DNA from: PHAA01 sp964584415
GTDB taxonomy: Bacteria; Bacillota; Syntrophomonadia; Syntrophomonadales; Syntrophomonadaceae
Reading direction: 5' to 3'
Assembly: GCA_964584415.1 (NCBI GenBank)
Contig: CAZOZX010000001.1
Coordinates: 1 to 64,000, forward strand
DNA length: 64,000 nucleotides
Shown here: positions 45,889 to 54,219 of the stretch, piece after piece
Numbering within the stretch: the stretch's first letter is position 1
Layout of the letters: every line of letters starts with the position of its first letter
The notes under the pieces: generated by a model
What the model was told of the DNA's origin: nothing
Database searches by the model: none
The model's input: only the letters and a program-made list of their open reading frames with translations
Program-made: the position numbers and the translations under genes

Positions 45889-46509
45889 ATGGACATAGAT
45901 ATCACCCTGATCTTTCATAACTATGGGCTGCGCAGCTATATAGAGGTCGATCTTTGCGCCCAGTGTCCCCGGCAGGATGACAAAGGCTGCTGTGGATTTT
46001 ATTCCCCGGTTTTCTATCCGACTGACCTGGTCTACTTGTATTTGCATGAACCAGAATTGCTGCAATACATTTTTTCGCTTGAACATTTGACCGTGCTTGA
46101 TGCATCAGTCACCGTCAACAATATTATTGAAGGTCCCAGTTATCGCTGCCGTTTCCATAGTAAGGAACAGGGATGCATACTGCCCCAATATCTTCGCGAA
46201 TCTGTCTGCCGCCATTTTGTCTGTGCAGGCATCGGTTGGACCGATGAAGAGAGTTTACGAGACTGGCAGGTATTTTTTGAGCGCTTGACGGATTACGAAA
46301 TTGAGATCAACAACCATTGGTCGGGCCTCCTGGCTTCAATGGGTATCACCCTGCGCAATCCTGACTTGCGGGAGCGCTTCTTCACCGAGTTGGTTAAACT
46401 GTATCAGGAAAATCTGAATAATTTACCCGAGTTTATAACTTCTATGCCTGAGCAGGAGACCCGGACTCTTCGTCGTTCCCTGCGATTCGGTCCGGAATGG
46501 ATTTTATAA
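45889..46509 (+). CDS. Cysteine-rich YkgJ-like metal-binding protein, unknown
   Basis: This protein of about 206 residues has a Cys cluster near residue 23 (CAQCPRQDDKGCC) and a second near 85-115 (YRCRFH, GCILP, SVCRHFVC). The pattern resembles YkgJ-family zinc or iron-sulfur binding proteins. The rest is mixed helix with no known motif. The ATG at 45889 follows GGGAG at a somewhat long spacing. A TATAAT at 45822-45827 may be its -10. It heads the plus-strand cluster with the cysteine-synthase-like gene 21 bases downstream. Function unknown. Confidence 0.65.
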   Translation: MDIDITLIFHNYGLRSYIEVDLCAQCPRQDDKGCCGFYSPVFYPTDLVYLYLHEPELLQYIFSLEHLTVLDASVTVNNIIEGPSYRCRFHSKEQGCILPQYLRESVCRHFVCAGIGWTDEESLRDWQVFFERLTDYEIEINNHWSGLLASMGITLRNPDLRERFFTELVKLYQENLNNLPEFITSMPEQETRTLRRSLRFGPEWIL

Positions 46510-46530
46510 ATAAGAATTGGAGGTCGTTAG

Positions 46531-47565
46531 ATGAAATGGGACGCTAATGCCCATATGGTTGAAAATGTACTGGAGGCGATTGGAAGAACCCCTTTAATTC
46601 GTCTAAATAAAATGAGTGAGGATATAAATCCTGATATTGCAGTAAAACTGGAGTATGTGAATCCCAGCGGCAGTTTGAAGGACCGGATTGCCTACCAGAT
46701 CGTGGAAGAGGCGGAACGGCGCGGGGATCTAAAACCGGGCATGATCCTTTTAGAGGGTACTACCGGGAACACGGGCATCTCGACTGCCATGGTCGGGGCC
46801 TGCAAGGGTTACCGGGTCATGATAGTAATGCCGGAGGGAATGAGTGAGGAACGCAAAAAGACTATCCGTGCTTATGGTGCTGAACTCATTTTAACCCCAG
46901 GAGCCGAAACTGATGTTGACCTGGTTCTGGTGGAGGTCAATCGGATAAAAGATCAGTACGGGGACCAGGTGTTTGAAATCGGCCAGTTTTATCGGACTGA
47001 GAACCTGGCCGCTCATTATAATAATACCGGACCGGAGATATGGGAACAGTCCGGCGGTAACGTAGACGTATTTATTATGTGCCAGGGTACGGGTGGGACT
47101 GTAACTGGCACCGCCAAATACCTAAAGGGAAAAAATCCAGATATTAAGATTTATATCTCTGAACCCAAAGAATCACCAATATTAGCTTGCCAAAAGATTG
47201 GCAAACATATGGTGCAGGGGGTTGCGGATGGATTAATCCCTGATATACTTGACTTGCAGTATGTAGACGGGATAGTTCTGGTCAGTTCCGAAGAGAGTAT
47301 TGCCATCGCCCAGGAAATAGCACGGCGGGAGGGTATATTCTGCGGAATCTCGACGGGCTGTAACGTAGGAGCCGCCAAAAAACTGGCCCGCAAATACCCG
47401 GAAAAGAAATTGATTGTAACCATGGTCAATGATAACGGTTTGCGTTATCTTTCCACCCCCCTGTGCGGAACCATTAGCCAAAGGCAGGAACTAGAGCGGG
47501 AGTATTCGCTGAGTCCTGAAGACGAGGCCAAACTTATCAGTTATAACCTGGAAGTTATAGAATAG
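46531..47565 (+). CDS. Cysteine synthase / cystathionine beta-synthase family PLP enzyme
   Basis: This 344-residue fold-type II PLP enzyme has the Lys-containing loop NPSGSLKDRIA (near 45-55), EGTTGNTGIS, the phosphate-binding CQGTGGTVTGTAKYLK and a GISTGCNVGAA segment. It is about 30 residues longer than a minimal CysK and has a Ser in place of the common second Gly of PGGSVKDR. It probably does a beta-replacement on serine or O-acetylserine, but the exact substrate is uncertain. The neighbouring Cys-rich protein may be linked. Confidence 0.85.
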   Translation: MKWDANAHMVENVLEAIGRTPLIRLNKMSEDINPDIAVKLEYVNPSGSLKDRIAYQIVEEAERRGDLKPGMILLEGTTGNTGISTAMVGACKGYRVMIVMPEGMSEERKKTIRAYGAELILTPGAETDVDLVLVEVNRIKDQYGDQVFEIGQFYRTENLAAHYNNTGPEIWEQSGGNVDVFIMCQGTGGTVTGTAKYLKGKNPDIKIYISEPKESPILACQKIGKHMVQGVADGLIPDILDLQYVDGIVLVSSEESIAIAQEIARREGIFCGISTGCNVGAAKKLARKYPEKKLIVTMVNDNGLRYLSTPLCGTISQRQELEREYSLSPEDEAKLISYNLEVIE

Positions 47566-47595
47566 TATTTTTGAGCGTTCGGGGAGGATGGAAGG

Positions 47596-48765
47596 TTGGC
47601 TCTTACTAAAGCGGTCATTACCGGCATCAGTGAAATACCTCCCGTCCTGAATTCAGGTGGGAGGTCTACCCTCGACTTTCTGGCTGCAGCGGCTGTTAAA
47701 GCGGTCAAAGACGCTTCCCTCACCAAAGATGATATCGACGGGCTGCTGGTTACCCCTCCCAGCGAGGACACCTATTTCCTGTGGCCTTCCCAAGTAGCCG
47801 AATACCTGCAGCTCTCCCCGGTTTTCATGAATTTGGTTGAATTGGGCGGCGCCAGCGCCGCAGCAACTATTGCCCGGGCAGCTTTGCTGGTTGAGGCTGG
47901 CATATGCCGCCACTGCCTTTGCTTAAGCGGCGGGGTATGGGACTCACAGGTTTTCAATACTCGGGAAAATAAAATCGCGGTAATGTCCCAAGCCGAAATA
48001 GATTATGAACTACCCTACGGGCCCATGGGATTTAATTCCGGTTATGCCTTGATTGCCCGCCGCCATATGTCTGAATACGGAACTAATTCTGAACAATTGG
48101 CTAAAATCGCTGTCGACCAGCGAACCAATGCCCTGCTCAACCCCGATGCTTTATTTAATACCAAGCCCTTAACCATATCCGATGTTCTCGATTCCAAGAT
48201 TATTGTCGATCCCATCCATCTGCTTGAAATTGTCAGACCATGCAGCGGGGCCGCAGCAGTTGTGGTCAGCCGCGCAGAAGATACTCGAAATACTGGCCAC
48301 GATCCAATCAGAGTACGCGGATTTGGCGAAGCCTATACTCATAATTCAATTGTATATTCCCCCCACCTTACCCATGGTCCCATAAAAGCAGCTGCCGAAC
48401 GAGCCTATCAAATGGCCGGGGTTCAAGCCCAAGACATTGACCTGGTCTCGCTCTATGACTGCTACACCATTACTGTCTTAATCAGCCTTGAGGATGCCGG
48501 ATTCTGCAGAAAAGGCGAGGGCGGTGAATTTGTCAGCAATACTGACCTTACCTACCAAGGCGATCTGCCCTGCAATACTCATGGCGGCCAGCTGTCCTGT
48601 GGTCAGGCTTCATTTGCCGGGGGAATGTCACATGTCATTGAAGCGGTGCGTCAGTTACGGGGTGAAGCCGGTTCCAGGCAGGTACGCCGCAACCGTCTGG
48701 CTTTCGTCAACGGTAATGGCGGGGTGATGAGTACCCAATGCAGTTTGATCCTGGGGAGGGTATAA
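47596..48765 (+). CDS. Thiolase-like protein (SCP-x/Ltp2-type, no nucleophilic Cys)
   Basis: This 389-residue thiolase fold protein carries MNLVELGGASAAA at the place where catalytic thiolases have the CAS nucleophile, so the Cys is absent. YDCYTITVLISLEDAGFCRKGEGGEFV and LPCNTHGGQLSCGQAS near the C-terminus are typical of the thiolase group that pairs with DUF35 proteins, including steroid side-chain retro-aldolases. It starts at TTG behind GGAGG. The DUF35 gene begins one base after its stop. A carbon-carbon bond lyase or condensing role is possible. Substrate unknown. Confidence 0.82.
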   Translation: MALTKAVITGISEIPPVLNSGGRSTLDFLAAAAVKAVKDASLTKDDIDGLLVTPPSEDTYFLWPSQVAEYLQLSPVFMNLVELGGASAAATIARAALLVEAGICRHCLCLSGGVWDSQVFNTRENKIAVMSQAEIDYELPYGPMGFNSGYALIARRHMSEYGTNSEQLAKIAVDQRTNALLNPDALFNTKPLTISDVLDSKIIVDPIHLLEIVRPCSGAAAVVVSRAEDTRNTGHDPIRVRGFGEAYTHNSIVYSPHLTHGPIKAAAERAYQMAGVQAQDIDLVSLYDCYTITVLISLEDAGFCRKGEGGEFVSNTDLTYQGDLPCNTHGGQLSCGQASFAGGMSHVIEAVRQLRGEAGSRQVRRNRLAFVNGNGGVMSTQCSLILGRV

Positions 48766-48766
48766 T

Positions 48767-49138
48767 ATGAATGACTACAAGCAGATCTTCTGGGATCACC
48801 TAAACAAGGGGAACTTATACTTACAGTATTGCCCAACCTGCCAGCGCTTTGTGTTCTACCCACGGGAGCTTTGTCCATATTGCTGGGGCTCCAGTTTGGA
48901 GTGGAGGGAAACGCAAGGTGAAGGCACGGTTTATAGCTATACGGTCGTATATGTAAGTGCCTTGCCGGAGTTTGAACCCCCGTACATCTATGCCCTGGTC
49001 GAACTAGATGAAGGATTAAGATTAGCCACTAACATAGAGAATTGCGGCCTGGATGAAATCAGGGTGGGAATGCCGGTAAAGCTTACCCTTAGACGAAGAG
49101 AGAGCACTGCTGCCCTCCCCATTTTCGCACCTATCTAA
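48767..49138 (+). CDS. DUF35 OB-fold zinc-ribbon protein
   Basis: This 123-residue protein has a rubredoxin-like zinc ribbon (CPTC near 22-25, CPYC near 37-40) followed by an OB fold (GEGTVYSYTVVYVSALPEFEPPYIYALVELDEG). DUF35 proteins form complexes with thiolase-superfamily enzymes and help bind the CoA moiety. Adjacency to the thiolase-like gene, with GGGAGGG inside its last codons, makes a two-subunit complex likely. Confidence 0.9.
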   Translation: MNDYKQIFWDHLNKGNLYLQYCPTCQRFVFYPRELCPYCWGSSLEWRETQGEGTVYSYTVVYVSALPEFEPPYIYALVELDEGLRLATNIENCGLDEIRVGMPVKLTLRRRESTAALPIFAPI

Positions 49139-49176
49139 TTTTCCTGTCAATCAACCTGGATCAAGCGCCTATATAT

Positions 49177-50433
49177 TTACCGTATCTGGCCATCACCTTG
49201 AATGATAAATTTGGTGGTGGTAAGTTCTTTGAGCCCCATAGGCCCGCGGGCATGCAATTTCTGAGTGCTGATTCCCATCTCCGCCCCCAAGCCGAATTCA
49301 CCGCCATCAGTGAAACGGGTAGATGCATTGGCATAAACAGCCGCCGCATCGACTTCATTCAAGAAGCATCTTACATTGGTGTAATTCTCGCTCACAATTG
49401 CTTCGCTGTGGCCAGTGCCATATTGATTAATATGAGCGATGGCCTCGCCGACACTATCCACTACTTTGACGGCCATGATCAGATCAAGGTATTCTTCCGC
49501 CCAATCTTCGTCAGTTGCGGCTTTTATACCGGCAACCAGCTGCTGGGTTATCCCGCATCCGCGTATCTCTACCCCGGCCGACTGCAATTCCCCGATCATG
49601 CCCGGCAAAAACTTCTTAGCTACCGCGGAATGAACCAGCAGGGTTTCGGCAGCATTACATACTGATGGCCTTTGCACCTTGGCATTCATCACTATAGGGC
49701 GGGCTTGGTCCAGATCAGCGAATTCGTCGACATATACGTGACAGTTGCCCATACCCGTCATTATCACTGGTACAACCGCATTCTCCAGAACCACTTGTTT
49801 GAGTCCTTTGCCCCCCCTGGGAATCAGAACATCCAGGTATTCGTGCATCTTCATCATGAAAACTGCTGCCTGGCGATCTTCGCTGTCAACCAGTTGGATG
49901 GCCCCTTCGGGAATGCCGGTTTGAATTGCGGCAGCCGATATTATCCTGGCAATAGCCCGATTGGAGTTTAAGGCTTCCTCGCCTCCCCTTAGCACAATGG
50001 CATTGCCTGATTTTAAGCAAAGCGCAGCGGCGTCAGCAGTTACGTTGGGTCTTGATTCATATATTATCCCGATTACGCCAATAGGGGTTCTTACCCGGCT
50101 GATATCCAGGCCGTTGGGACGCCGAGAGGAATCAATGGTTTCTCCTATCGGATCGGGGAGAGCGGCGATATCGCGCAGCCCTTGGGCCATATCACGAATT
50201 CGGCCCTCGGTCAGGGTTAAACGTTCCAACAAAGCAGCGCTCAGCCCCTGCTTTTTCCCTAACTCGAGATCAAGACCGTTAGCTTTGAGTATTTCCTGGC
50301 TGCCGGCCTCCAGTTGTGCAGCCATTTTCAGCAAAGCCTCGTTCTTAATAGAAGTTGAAGCAGTGGCCAGAAATCTGGCCGCCTGTTTGGCTCTTATCCC
50401 CTGCGCAATCAGATTGTCCTGTATACTCTCCAT
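49177..50433 (-). CDS. proA: Gamma-glutamyl phosphate reductase
   Basis: This 418-residue NADPH-dependent enzyme reduces glutamyl phosphate to glutamate semialdehyde in proline synthesis. It has aldehyde dehydrogenase-like features: IGVIGIIYESRPNVTADAAALCLKSGNA, VLIPRGGKGL, and the catalytic Cys in QRPSVCNAAETLLVH. It is downstream of proB by 18 bases. Length is typical. Confidence 0.97.
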   Translation of the reverse strand: MESIQDNLIAQGIRAKQAARFLATASTSIKNEALLKMAAQLEAGSQEILKANGLDLELGKKQGLSAALLERLTLTEGRIRDMAQGLRDIAALPDPIGETIDSSRRPNGLDISRVRTPIGVIGIIYESRPNVTADAAALCLKSGNAIVLRGGEEALNSNRAIARIISAAAIQTGIPEGAIQLVDSEDRQAAVFMMKMHEYLDVLIPRGGKGLKQVVLENAVVPVIMTGMGNCHVYVDEFADLDQARPIVMNAKVQRPSVCNAAETLLVHSAVAKKFLPGMIGELQSAGVEIRGCGITQQLVAGIKAATDEDWAEEYLDLIMAVKVVDSVGEAIAHINQYGTGHSEAIVSENYTNVRCFLNEVDAAAVYANASTRFTDGGEFGLGAEMGISTQKLHARGPMGLKELTTTKFIIQGDGQIR

Positions 50434-50451
50434 TCCTCTTCCTCCTCATCA

Positions 50452-51588
50452 TTACATCGAACATGCCACCCATAGATTATTGCGATGAATTACCTCATCA
50501 TAATCTTTTTCGCCCAATATTTTTTCAATATCGCTGGATCTCTTCCCGGCGATCCTTCTTATTTCATCAGCACTGTAATTGGCCATTCCCCGGGCTATCT
50601 CCATCCCGTCAGCAGCTAAAACTGCCACTACCGTTCCCCGTTCGAAATCCCCTTCGACTCTGGTTACCCCAGAAGCGAGCAGGCTTTTGCCACGTTTAAG
50701 CAGAGCGTTGGCGGCGCCGGTGTCGACCATTAGCTGGCCATGCAGCACGGTGCCAAAAGCAATCCACTTCTTGCGAGCCTGAAGTTTTTCCTCCCTGGGT
50801 ACGAACAACGTGCCCAGTTTTTCTCCAGCCACGATCCGCCGCAAAACATTGGTCTCTTGGCTGTTGGCAATAACCATCGGGATTCCCGAAGCCATGCAAA
50901 CCCTAGCTCCTTTTAGTTTGGTCAGCATTCCCCCGCTGGAAAAGGCTATCCCGCGATTAGCCGAATTCTCTTCCATCTCGGAGGTAATCTCATAAACCTC
51001 ATTCATGAGGTGGGCGTGATCGTCGGTCCGGGGATCATGGTCATATAAACCATTTACATCCGATAAAATGATAAGCAGGTCGGCATTGACAATGGTGGCT
51101 ATCAAGCTGGACAGCATATCGTTATCTCCAAACTTGATTTCTTCCACGACTACCGTGTCATTTTCATTGATTATGGGAATAACCTTCATGCCTAAAATTG
51201 CCAGAAGTGTGTTGGTGGCATTCAGGTAGCGCATCCGTTCGTCCAGGTCTTCCCGAGTCAGCAATACCTGGGCTACTGTTTTCCCGTATTCGGCAAAAAA
51301 CTTTTCATACATATGCAGAAGGGCTCCCTGGCCTATAGCCGCCAAAGCCTGCTTTTCCGGCAAGGTACGAGGTACCTGTTTTAAACCCATACGATTAGCC
51401 CCGGTTCCAATTGCCCCGGAACTTACCAGCAATACCTCGACATCCTGGTTATGAATATCGGCCAGTTCTCGTACCAGCCGTTCCATCCGGCCCAGGTTAA
51501 GCTGGCCGTTAGGATGAGTCAGGGTACTGGTGCCAACCTTGACCACTATCCTGCGACAGTCTTTAAGCCTCTCCCGCATACACAACAC
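50452..51588 (-). CDS. proB: Glutamate 5-kinase
   Basis: This 378-residue first enzyme of proline synthesis has an amino acid kinase domain ([45 protein letters not shown], and the feedback-sensitive GGMLTKLKGARVCMASGIPMVI region). A C-terminal PUA domain starts at about residue 285. The GTG at 51588 has GGGGA seven bases upstream. It follows obgE with a short gap and precedes proA. Confidence 0.97.
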   Translation of the reverse strand: MLCMRERLKDCRRIVVKVGTSTLTHPNGQLNLGRMERLVRELADIHNQDVEVLLVSSGAIGTGANRMGLKQVPRTLPEKQALAAIGQGALLHMYEKFFAEYGKTVAQVLLTREDLDERMRYLNATNTLLAILGMKVIPIINENDTVVVEEIKFGDNDMLSSLIATIVNADLLIILSDVNGLYDHDPRTDDHAHLMNEVYEITSEMEENSANRGIAFSSGGMLTKLKGARVCMASGIPMVIANSQETNVLRRIVAGEKLGTLFVPREEKLQARKKWIAFGTVLHGQLMVDTGAANALLKRGKSLLASGVTRVEGDFERGTVVAVLAADGMEIARGMANYSADEIRRIAGKRSSDIEKILGEKDYDEVIHRNNLWVACSM

Positions 51589-51622
51589 TTCTCTTTCCCC
51601 TGATATAAAAATAGCCTTAACT

Positions 51623-52882
51623 CTATTCGCTGTAGTCGAACTCCATATCTTTGATCCGCACCGTATCCCCAGCTTTGATGCCCTTGGCCTTTAAAGCCTC
51701 GTCCAATCCCATTCGGGCAGTTGTTCGCTGGAACCTCTGTACCGATTCTTCCTGGGCAAAGTTGGTCATTGTGACCAGATTTTCAATACGTTTACCCGTG
51801 ACCTGGTAAACGCCGTTTATGTTCTCAATCTGAAATGGCTCTTCTTCCTCAAAACGGCGAATGATCCGGGCCTCCCCGGTATGCTCCTGGGCAGGAATAC
51901 TCTGTAATATCTGATAAGTCTTCTCAACCAATTCCGCCACCCCTTGACCGGTGACAGCAGAAATCCCATAGACCAGATCACCGTACGTCTCCTGCAACAG
52001 GTTAAAGTTATCTTGAGCCCCGGGAAGGTCAAGCTTATTAGCTACAATTAAATAAGGACGATCCAGAAGTTCGGGATTATAGAACTCCAATTCATTGCGT
52101 AAGGTGATATAGTCTTCCATTACCAGCCGCCCGTCCACCTGGGCAGCATCAAGCATAAACAGCAGCATCCGATTTCTCTCGATGTGACGCAGGAAATCGT
52201 GTCCCAATCCGGTACCTTCATGAGCGCCTTCGATTAAGCCAGGAATATCGGCAATAACAAAGGATTCCTTGTCGCGGGTTAATACCACACCCAGATTCGG
52301 GACCAAGGTGGTAAAAGGATAGTCCGCTATTTTAGGCCGGGCCGCCGAAACTCTTGAAATAAAAGTAGACTTACCCGCGTTGGGGAATCCTACCAGGCCA
52401 ACATCAGCCAGCAGTTTTAGTTCCAGCCGGATCCATTTTTCTTCACCCGGTTCTCCATTTTCAGCCATAGATGGAGCTTTATGAACGGCAGTTGCAAAAC
52501 GGCTGTTACCTCGTCCCCCGCGTCCCCCCCGGGCTACCACTGTTTCCTGATCAGCGGCGGTAAAATCAGCTATAACTTCACCACTATCATCATCTATTAC
52601 AATAGTGCCCACCGGCACCCTGACTACTAAATCTTCTCCCCAGGCACCATGCTGGTTTTTCCCCAGGCCATGGGTACCCCGGTCAGCCTTGAAATGCTTG
52701 CGATATTGAAAATCCATCAAAGTGCTCATACCCTCGTCAGCTACGAAAACAACATTGCCCCCCCGGCCGCCATCGCCACCGTATGGCCCACCCATGGGAA
52801 CGTATTTCTCGCGCCGGAAAGCGACACATCCATTACCGCCGTCTCCGCCTTTGATAAAAATCTTGGCATGATCAATAAACAA
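51623..52882 (-). CDS. obgE: GTPase ObgE
   Basis: This 419-residue GTPase works in 50S assembly and stress/sporulation control. The Obg glycine-rich domain (FIKGGDGGNGCVAFRREKYVPMGGPYGGDGG) is followed by G motifs GFPNAGKSTF, DIPGLIEGA and NKLDLPGA, and then the OCT domain, ending near TVRIKDMEFDYSE. It lies directly after a Spo0B-like gene, the same pairing as spo0B-obg of B. subtilis. Confidence 0.97.
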   Translation of the reverse strand: MFIDHAKIFIKGGDGGNGCVAFRREKYVPMGGPYGGDGGRGGNVVFVADEGMSTLMDFQYRKHFKADRGTHGLGKNQHGAWGEDLVVRVPVGTIVIDDDSGEVIADFTAADQETVVARGGRGGRGNSRFATAVHKAPSMAENGEPGEEKWIRLELKLLADVGLVGFPNAGKSTFISRVSAARPKIADYPFTTLVPNLGVVLTRDKESFVIADIPGLIEGAHEGTGLGHDFLRHIERNRMLLFMLDAAQVDGRLVMEDYITLRNELEFYNPELLDRPYLIVANKLDLPGAQDNFNLLQETYGDLVYGISAVTGQGVAELVEKTYQILQSIPAQEHTGEARIIRRFEEEEPFQIENINGVYQVTGKRIENLVTMTNFAQEESVQRFQRTTARMGLDEALKAKGIKAGDTVRIKDMEFDYSE

Positions 52883-52888
52883 AATATC

Positions 52889-53356
52889 TCACTCCTTGTC
52901 AATCCGGAACGTTCTGGTCACAGCGTTATCATCTCCGCTGCAGAACAGCAAATCAATACCTTTCTCTTCTTCATATATGGAAAGGTAAACCACTTGATCA
53001 TCATCCGCCGCGTTCAGGTCCTGCTTCAAGATTGCCAAACCGGCAGCAGGTTCCCCGTTTGCTTTTAATAGTTCCCAGGATTCCAGGTCAATATCCTCAA
53101 AACGGAGTGTGATACCTTGATCGTAAGCTGTTAACAACTGATCGTATAAATATAGACTGGCTGCTCCTGGCAGGGACTGAAAGATAATTCTCTCCGCTGC
53201 CATATCATCCAGGATCTTATGCAGATAATCCTGGACCTGTTCAGGTTGATCCAATTGCAGGTATCCGCTGATTACCTGCAGATGGTTTGCAAAATCATGC
53301 CTGACTCTTCTGAGCAGATCAATCATAAATTCTGCCTTCAAAACCATCGCCTCCAT
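52889..53356 (-). CDS. Spo0B-like sporulation phosphotransferase
   Basis: This protein of about 155 residues has the Spo0B helical-hairpin motif LLRRVRHDFANHLQVISGYLQLD near residues 12-34. The His in RHD is the phospho-accepting residue of the family. The rest is a short, weakly conserved domain in place of a functional ATP-binding domain. Its place between rpmA and obgE is the spo0B locus of Bacillus. Spo0B proper is mostly a Bacilli trait, so a related sensor-like role is possible. The start may be ATG 53356 or 53347. Confidence 0.75.
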   Translation of the reverse strand: MEAMVLKAEFMIDLLRRVRHDFANHLQVISGYLQLDQPEQVQDYLHKILDDMAAERIIFQSLPGAASLYLYDQLLTAYDQGITLRFEDIDLESWELLKANGEPAAGLAILKQDLNAADDDQVVYLSIYEEEKGIDLLFCSGDDNAVTRTFRIDKE

Positions 53357-53377
53357 GTCATCCCTAATAATAACAAA

Positions 53378-53401
53378 AACCCCTGAATCGTGCCAGGGGT
53401 T
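53378..53401 (-). terminator. Terminator after rpmA
   Basis: The stem AACCCCTG/CAGGGGTT with an eight-base loop is followed by TTTTTGTTATT on the minus strand. It lies about 30 bases after the rpmA stop, separating the ribosomal unit from the Spo0B-like/obgE/proBA genes, which may be reached by read-through. Confidence 0.78.
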
Positions 53402-53428
53402 GGTGTCTGGATGCAATTGTACCCTAGT

Positions 53429-53701
53429 TTATACGGTAGCGCTTTCCTCAATCGGGTAAACACTGACTTGTTTCTTGTCTCTACCCTTCCTCTCGAATTT
53501 AACCTTACCGTCTACTGTACAAAATAAAGTATCATCTCCGCCAACCATAACATTATGGCCGGGATGAATCTTGGTGCCTCTCTGCCGCACCAATATATTG
53601 CCAGCTCTTACAAACTGACCATCGCCCCTCTTGACGCCAAGGCGTTTGGATTCACTGTCTCTGCCGTTCCTACTGCTGCCAACACCCTTTTTATGTGCCA
53701 T
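53429..53701 (-). CDS. rpmA: 50S ribosomal protein L27
   Basis: This 90-residue L27 begins [22 protein letters not shown]. The N-terminal extension that most Firmicutes L27 carry, and that the Prp protease removes, is absent. Its N-terminus is therefore directly of the mature kind that reaches the peptidyl-transferase centre. Consistently, no prp (ysxB) gene lies between rplU and rpmA. The remaining sequence ([30 protein letters not shown]) is standard. Confidence 0.97.
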   Translation of the reverse strand: MAHKKGVGSSRNGRDSESKRLGVKRGDGQFVRAGNILVRQRGTKIHPGHNVMVGGDDTLFCTVDGKVKFERKGRDKKQVSVYPIEESATV

Positions 53702-53760
53702 TTGTTTTACCTCCCAGTAAATGCTAACCTGTTAAATGGATAATGTCGTTGCAGGTATAA

Positions 53761-54072
53761 TTAGCCTTCGATCTTTTCGATTTTTATCTTGGTGAAGGCT
53801 TGACGATGTCCTTGTTTGCGGCGATAGTTCTTTCTCTTTTTGTACTTATACACCGTTATCTTTCTATTCCGGCCCTGTTCGATAACTTCCGCTGTCACCC
53901 GCGCCCCGTCGATGACCGGGGAACCAATGCGGACTGCTTGCCCATCACTAATGAGCAGAACCTGTTCAAGAGTTATCTTGTCACCCGCTTCGCCTGCCAG
54001 TTTCTCAACTTTCAGGACTTCTCCTTCATTGACCTTATACTGCTTTCCACCCGTTTGAATTACTGCGTACAT
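53761..54072 (-). CDS. rplU: 50S ribosomal protein L21
   Basis: This 103-residue L21 begins [25 protein letters not shown] and ends with the basic [24 protein letters not shown]. It binds 23S rRNA. The ATG has GGAGGTG. It heads rplU-rpmA, with a structured leader upstream. Confidence 0.98.
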   Translation of the reverse strand: MYAVIQTGGKQYKVNEGEVLKVEKLAGEAGDKITLEQVLLISDGQAVRIGSPVIDGARVTAEVIEQGRNRKITVYKYKKRKNYRRKQGHRQAFTKIKIEKIEG

Positions 54073-54170
54073 TTATACACCTCCACATTTCTTAGACTCG
54101 CCGGTTCCCAGGTAGGCCGGGCAGCCATTTGTAAAAACCTGAACCGAGCGGTTGCAAAAACGTGCAACCA
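54073..54170 (-). ncRNA. L21 leader (probable ribosomal protein autoregulatory element)
   Basis: The 98-base 5' UTR of rplU begins with a strong GGTTGCA/TGCAACC hairpin (54150-54169). Next come the segment CCGCTCGG, then GGGAACCGGCGAGTCT close to the ribosome binding site. CCGCTCGG and CCGGCGAG can pair in part. The arrangement resembles the L21 leader motif of Firmicutes, which is thought to let L21 control its own mRNA. No covariance search was possible. Confidence 0.5.
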
Positions 54171-54176
54171 TTTATC

Positions 54177-54205
54177 AAATTAACATATCCGTTGGTTCGA
54201 GTCAA
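54177..54205 (-). promoter_or_regulatory. Promoter of rplU-rpmA
   Basis: Minus-strand TTGACT (54200-54205) and TAATTT (54177-54182) are spaced by 17 bp. The predicted start lies at the edge of the L21 leader hairpin. It is in the gap just after the RNase G gene. Confidence 0.55.
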
Positions 54206-54219
54206 GGTAAAAGAAATTC

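Noticed and set aside
45675..45905. Minus-strand open frame of 76 codons between nadD and the Cys-rich gene
   Set aside because: No ribosome binding site or family. It overlaps the start of the plus-strand Cys-rich gene and the end of the nadD start region.
54150..54169. GGTTGCA/TGCAACC hairpin as terminator of the RNase G gene
   Set aside because: No T run follows it in the direction of transcription, and it lies downstream of the rplU promoter as the first stem of the leader.
54181..54210. Second tRNA-like T-arm (GGTTCGAGTC) upstream of rplU
   Set aside because: No acceptor, D or anticodon arm can be built around it. The segment is explained by the rplU promoter.
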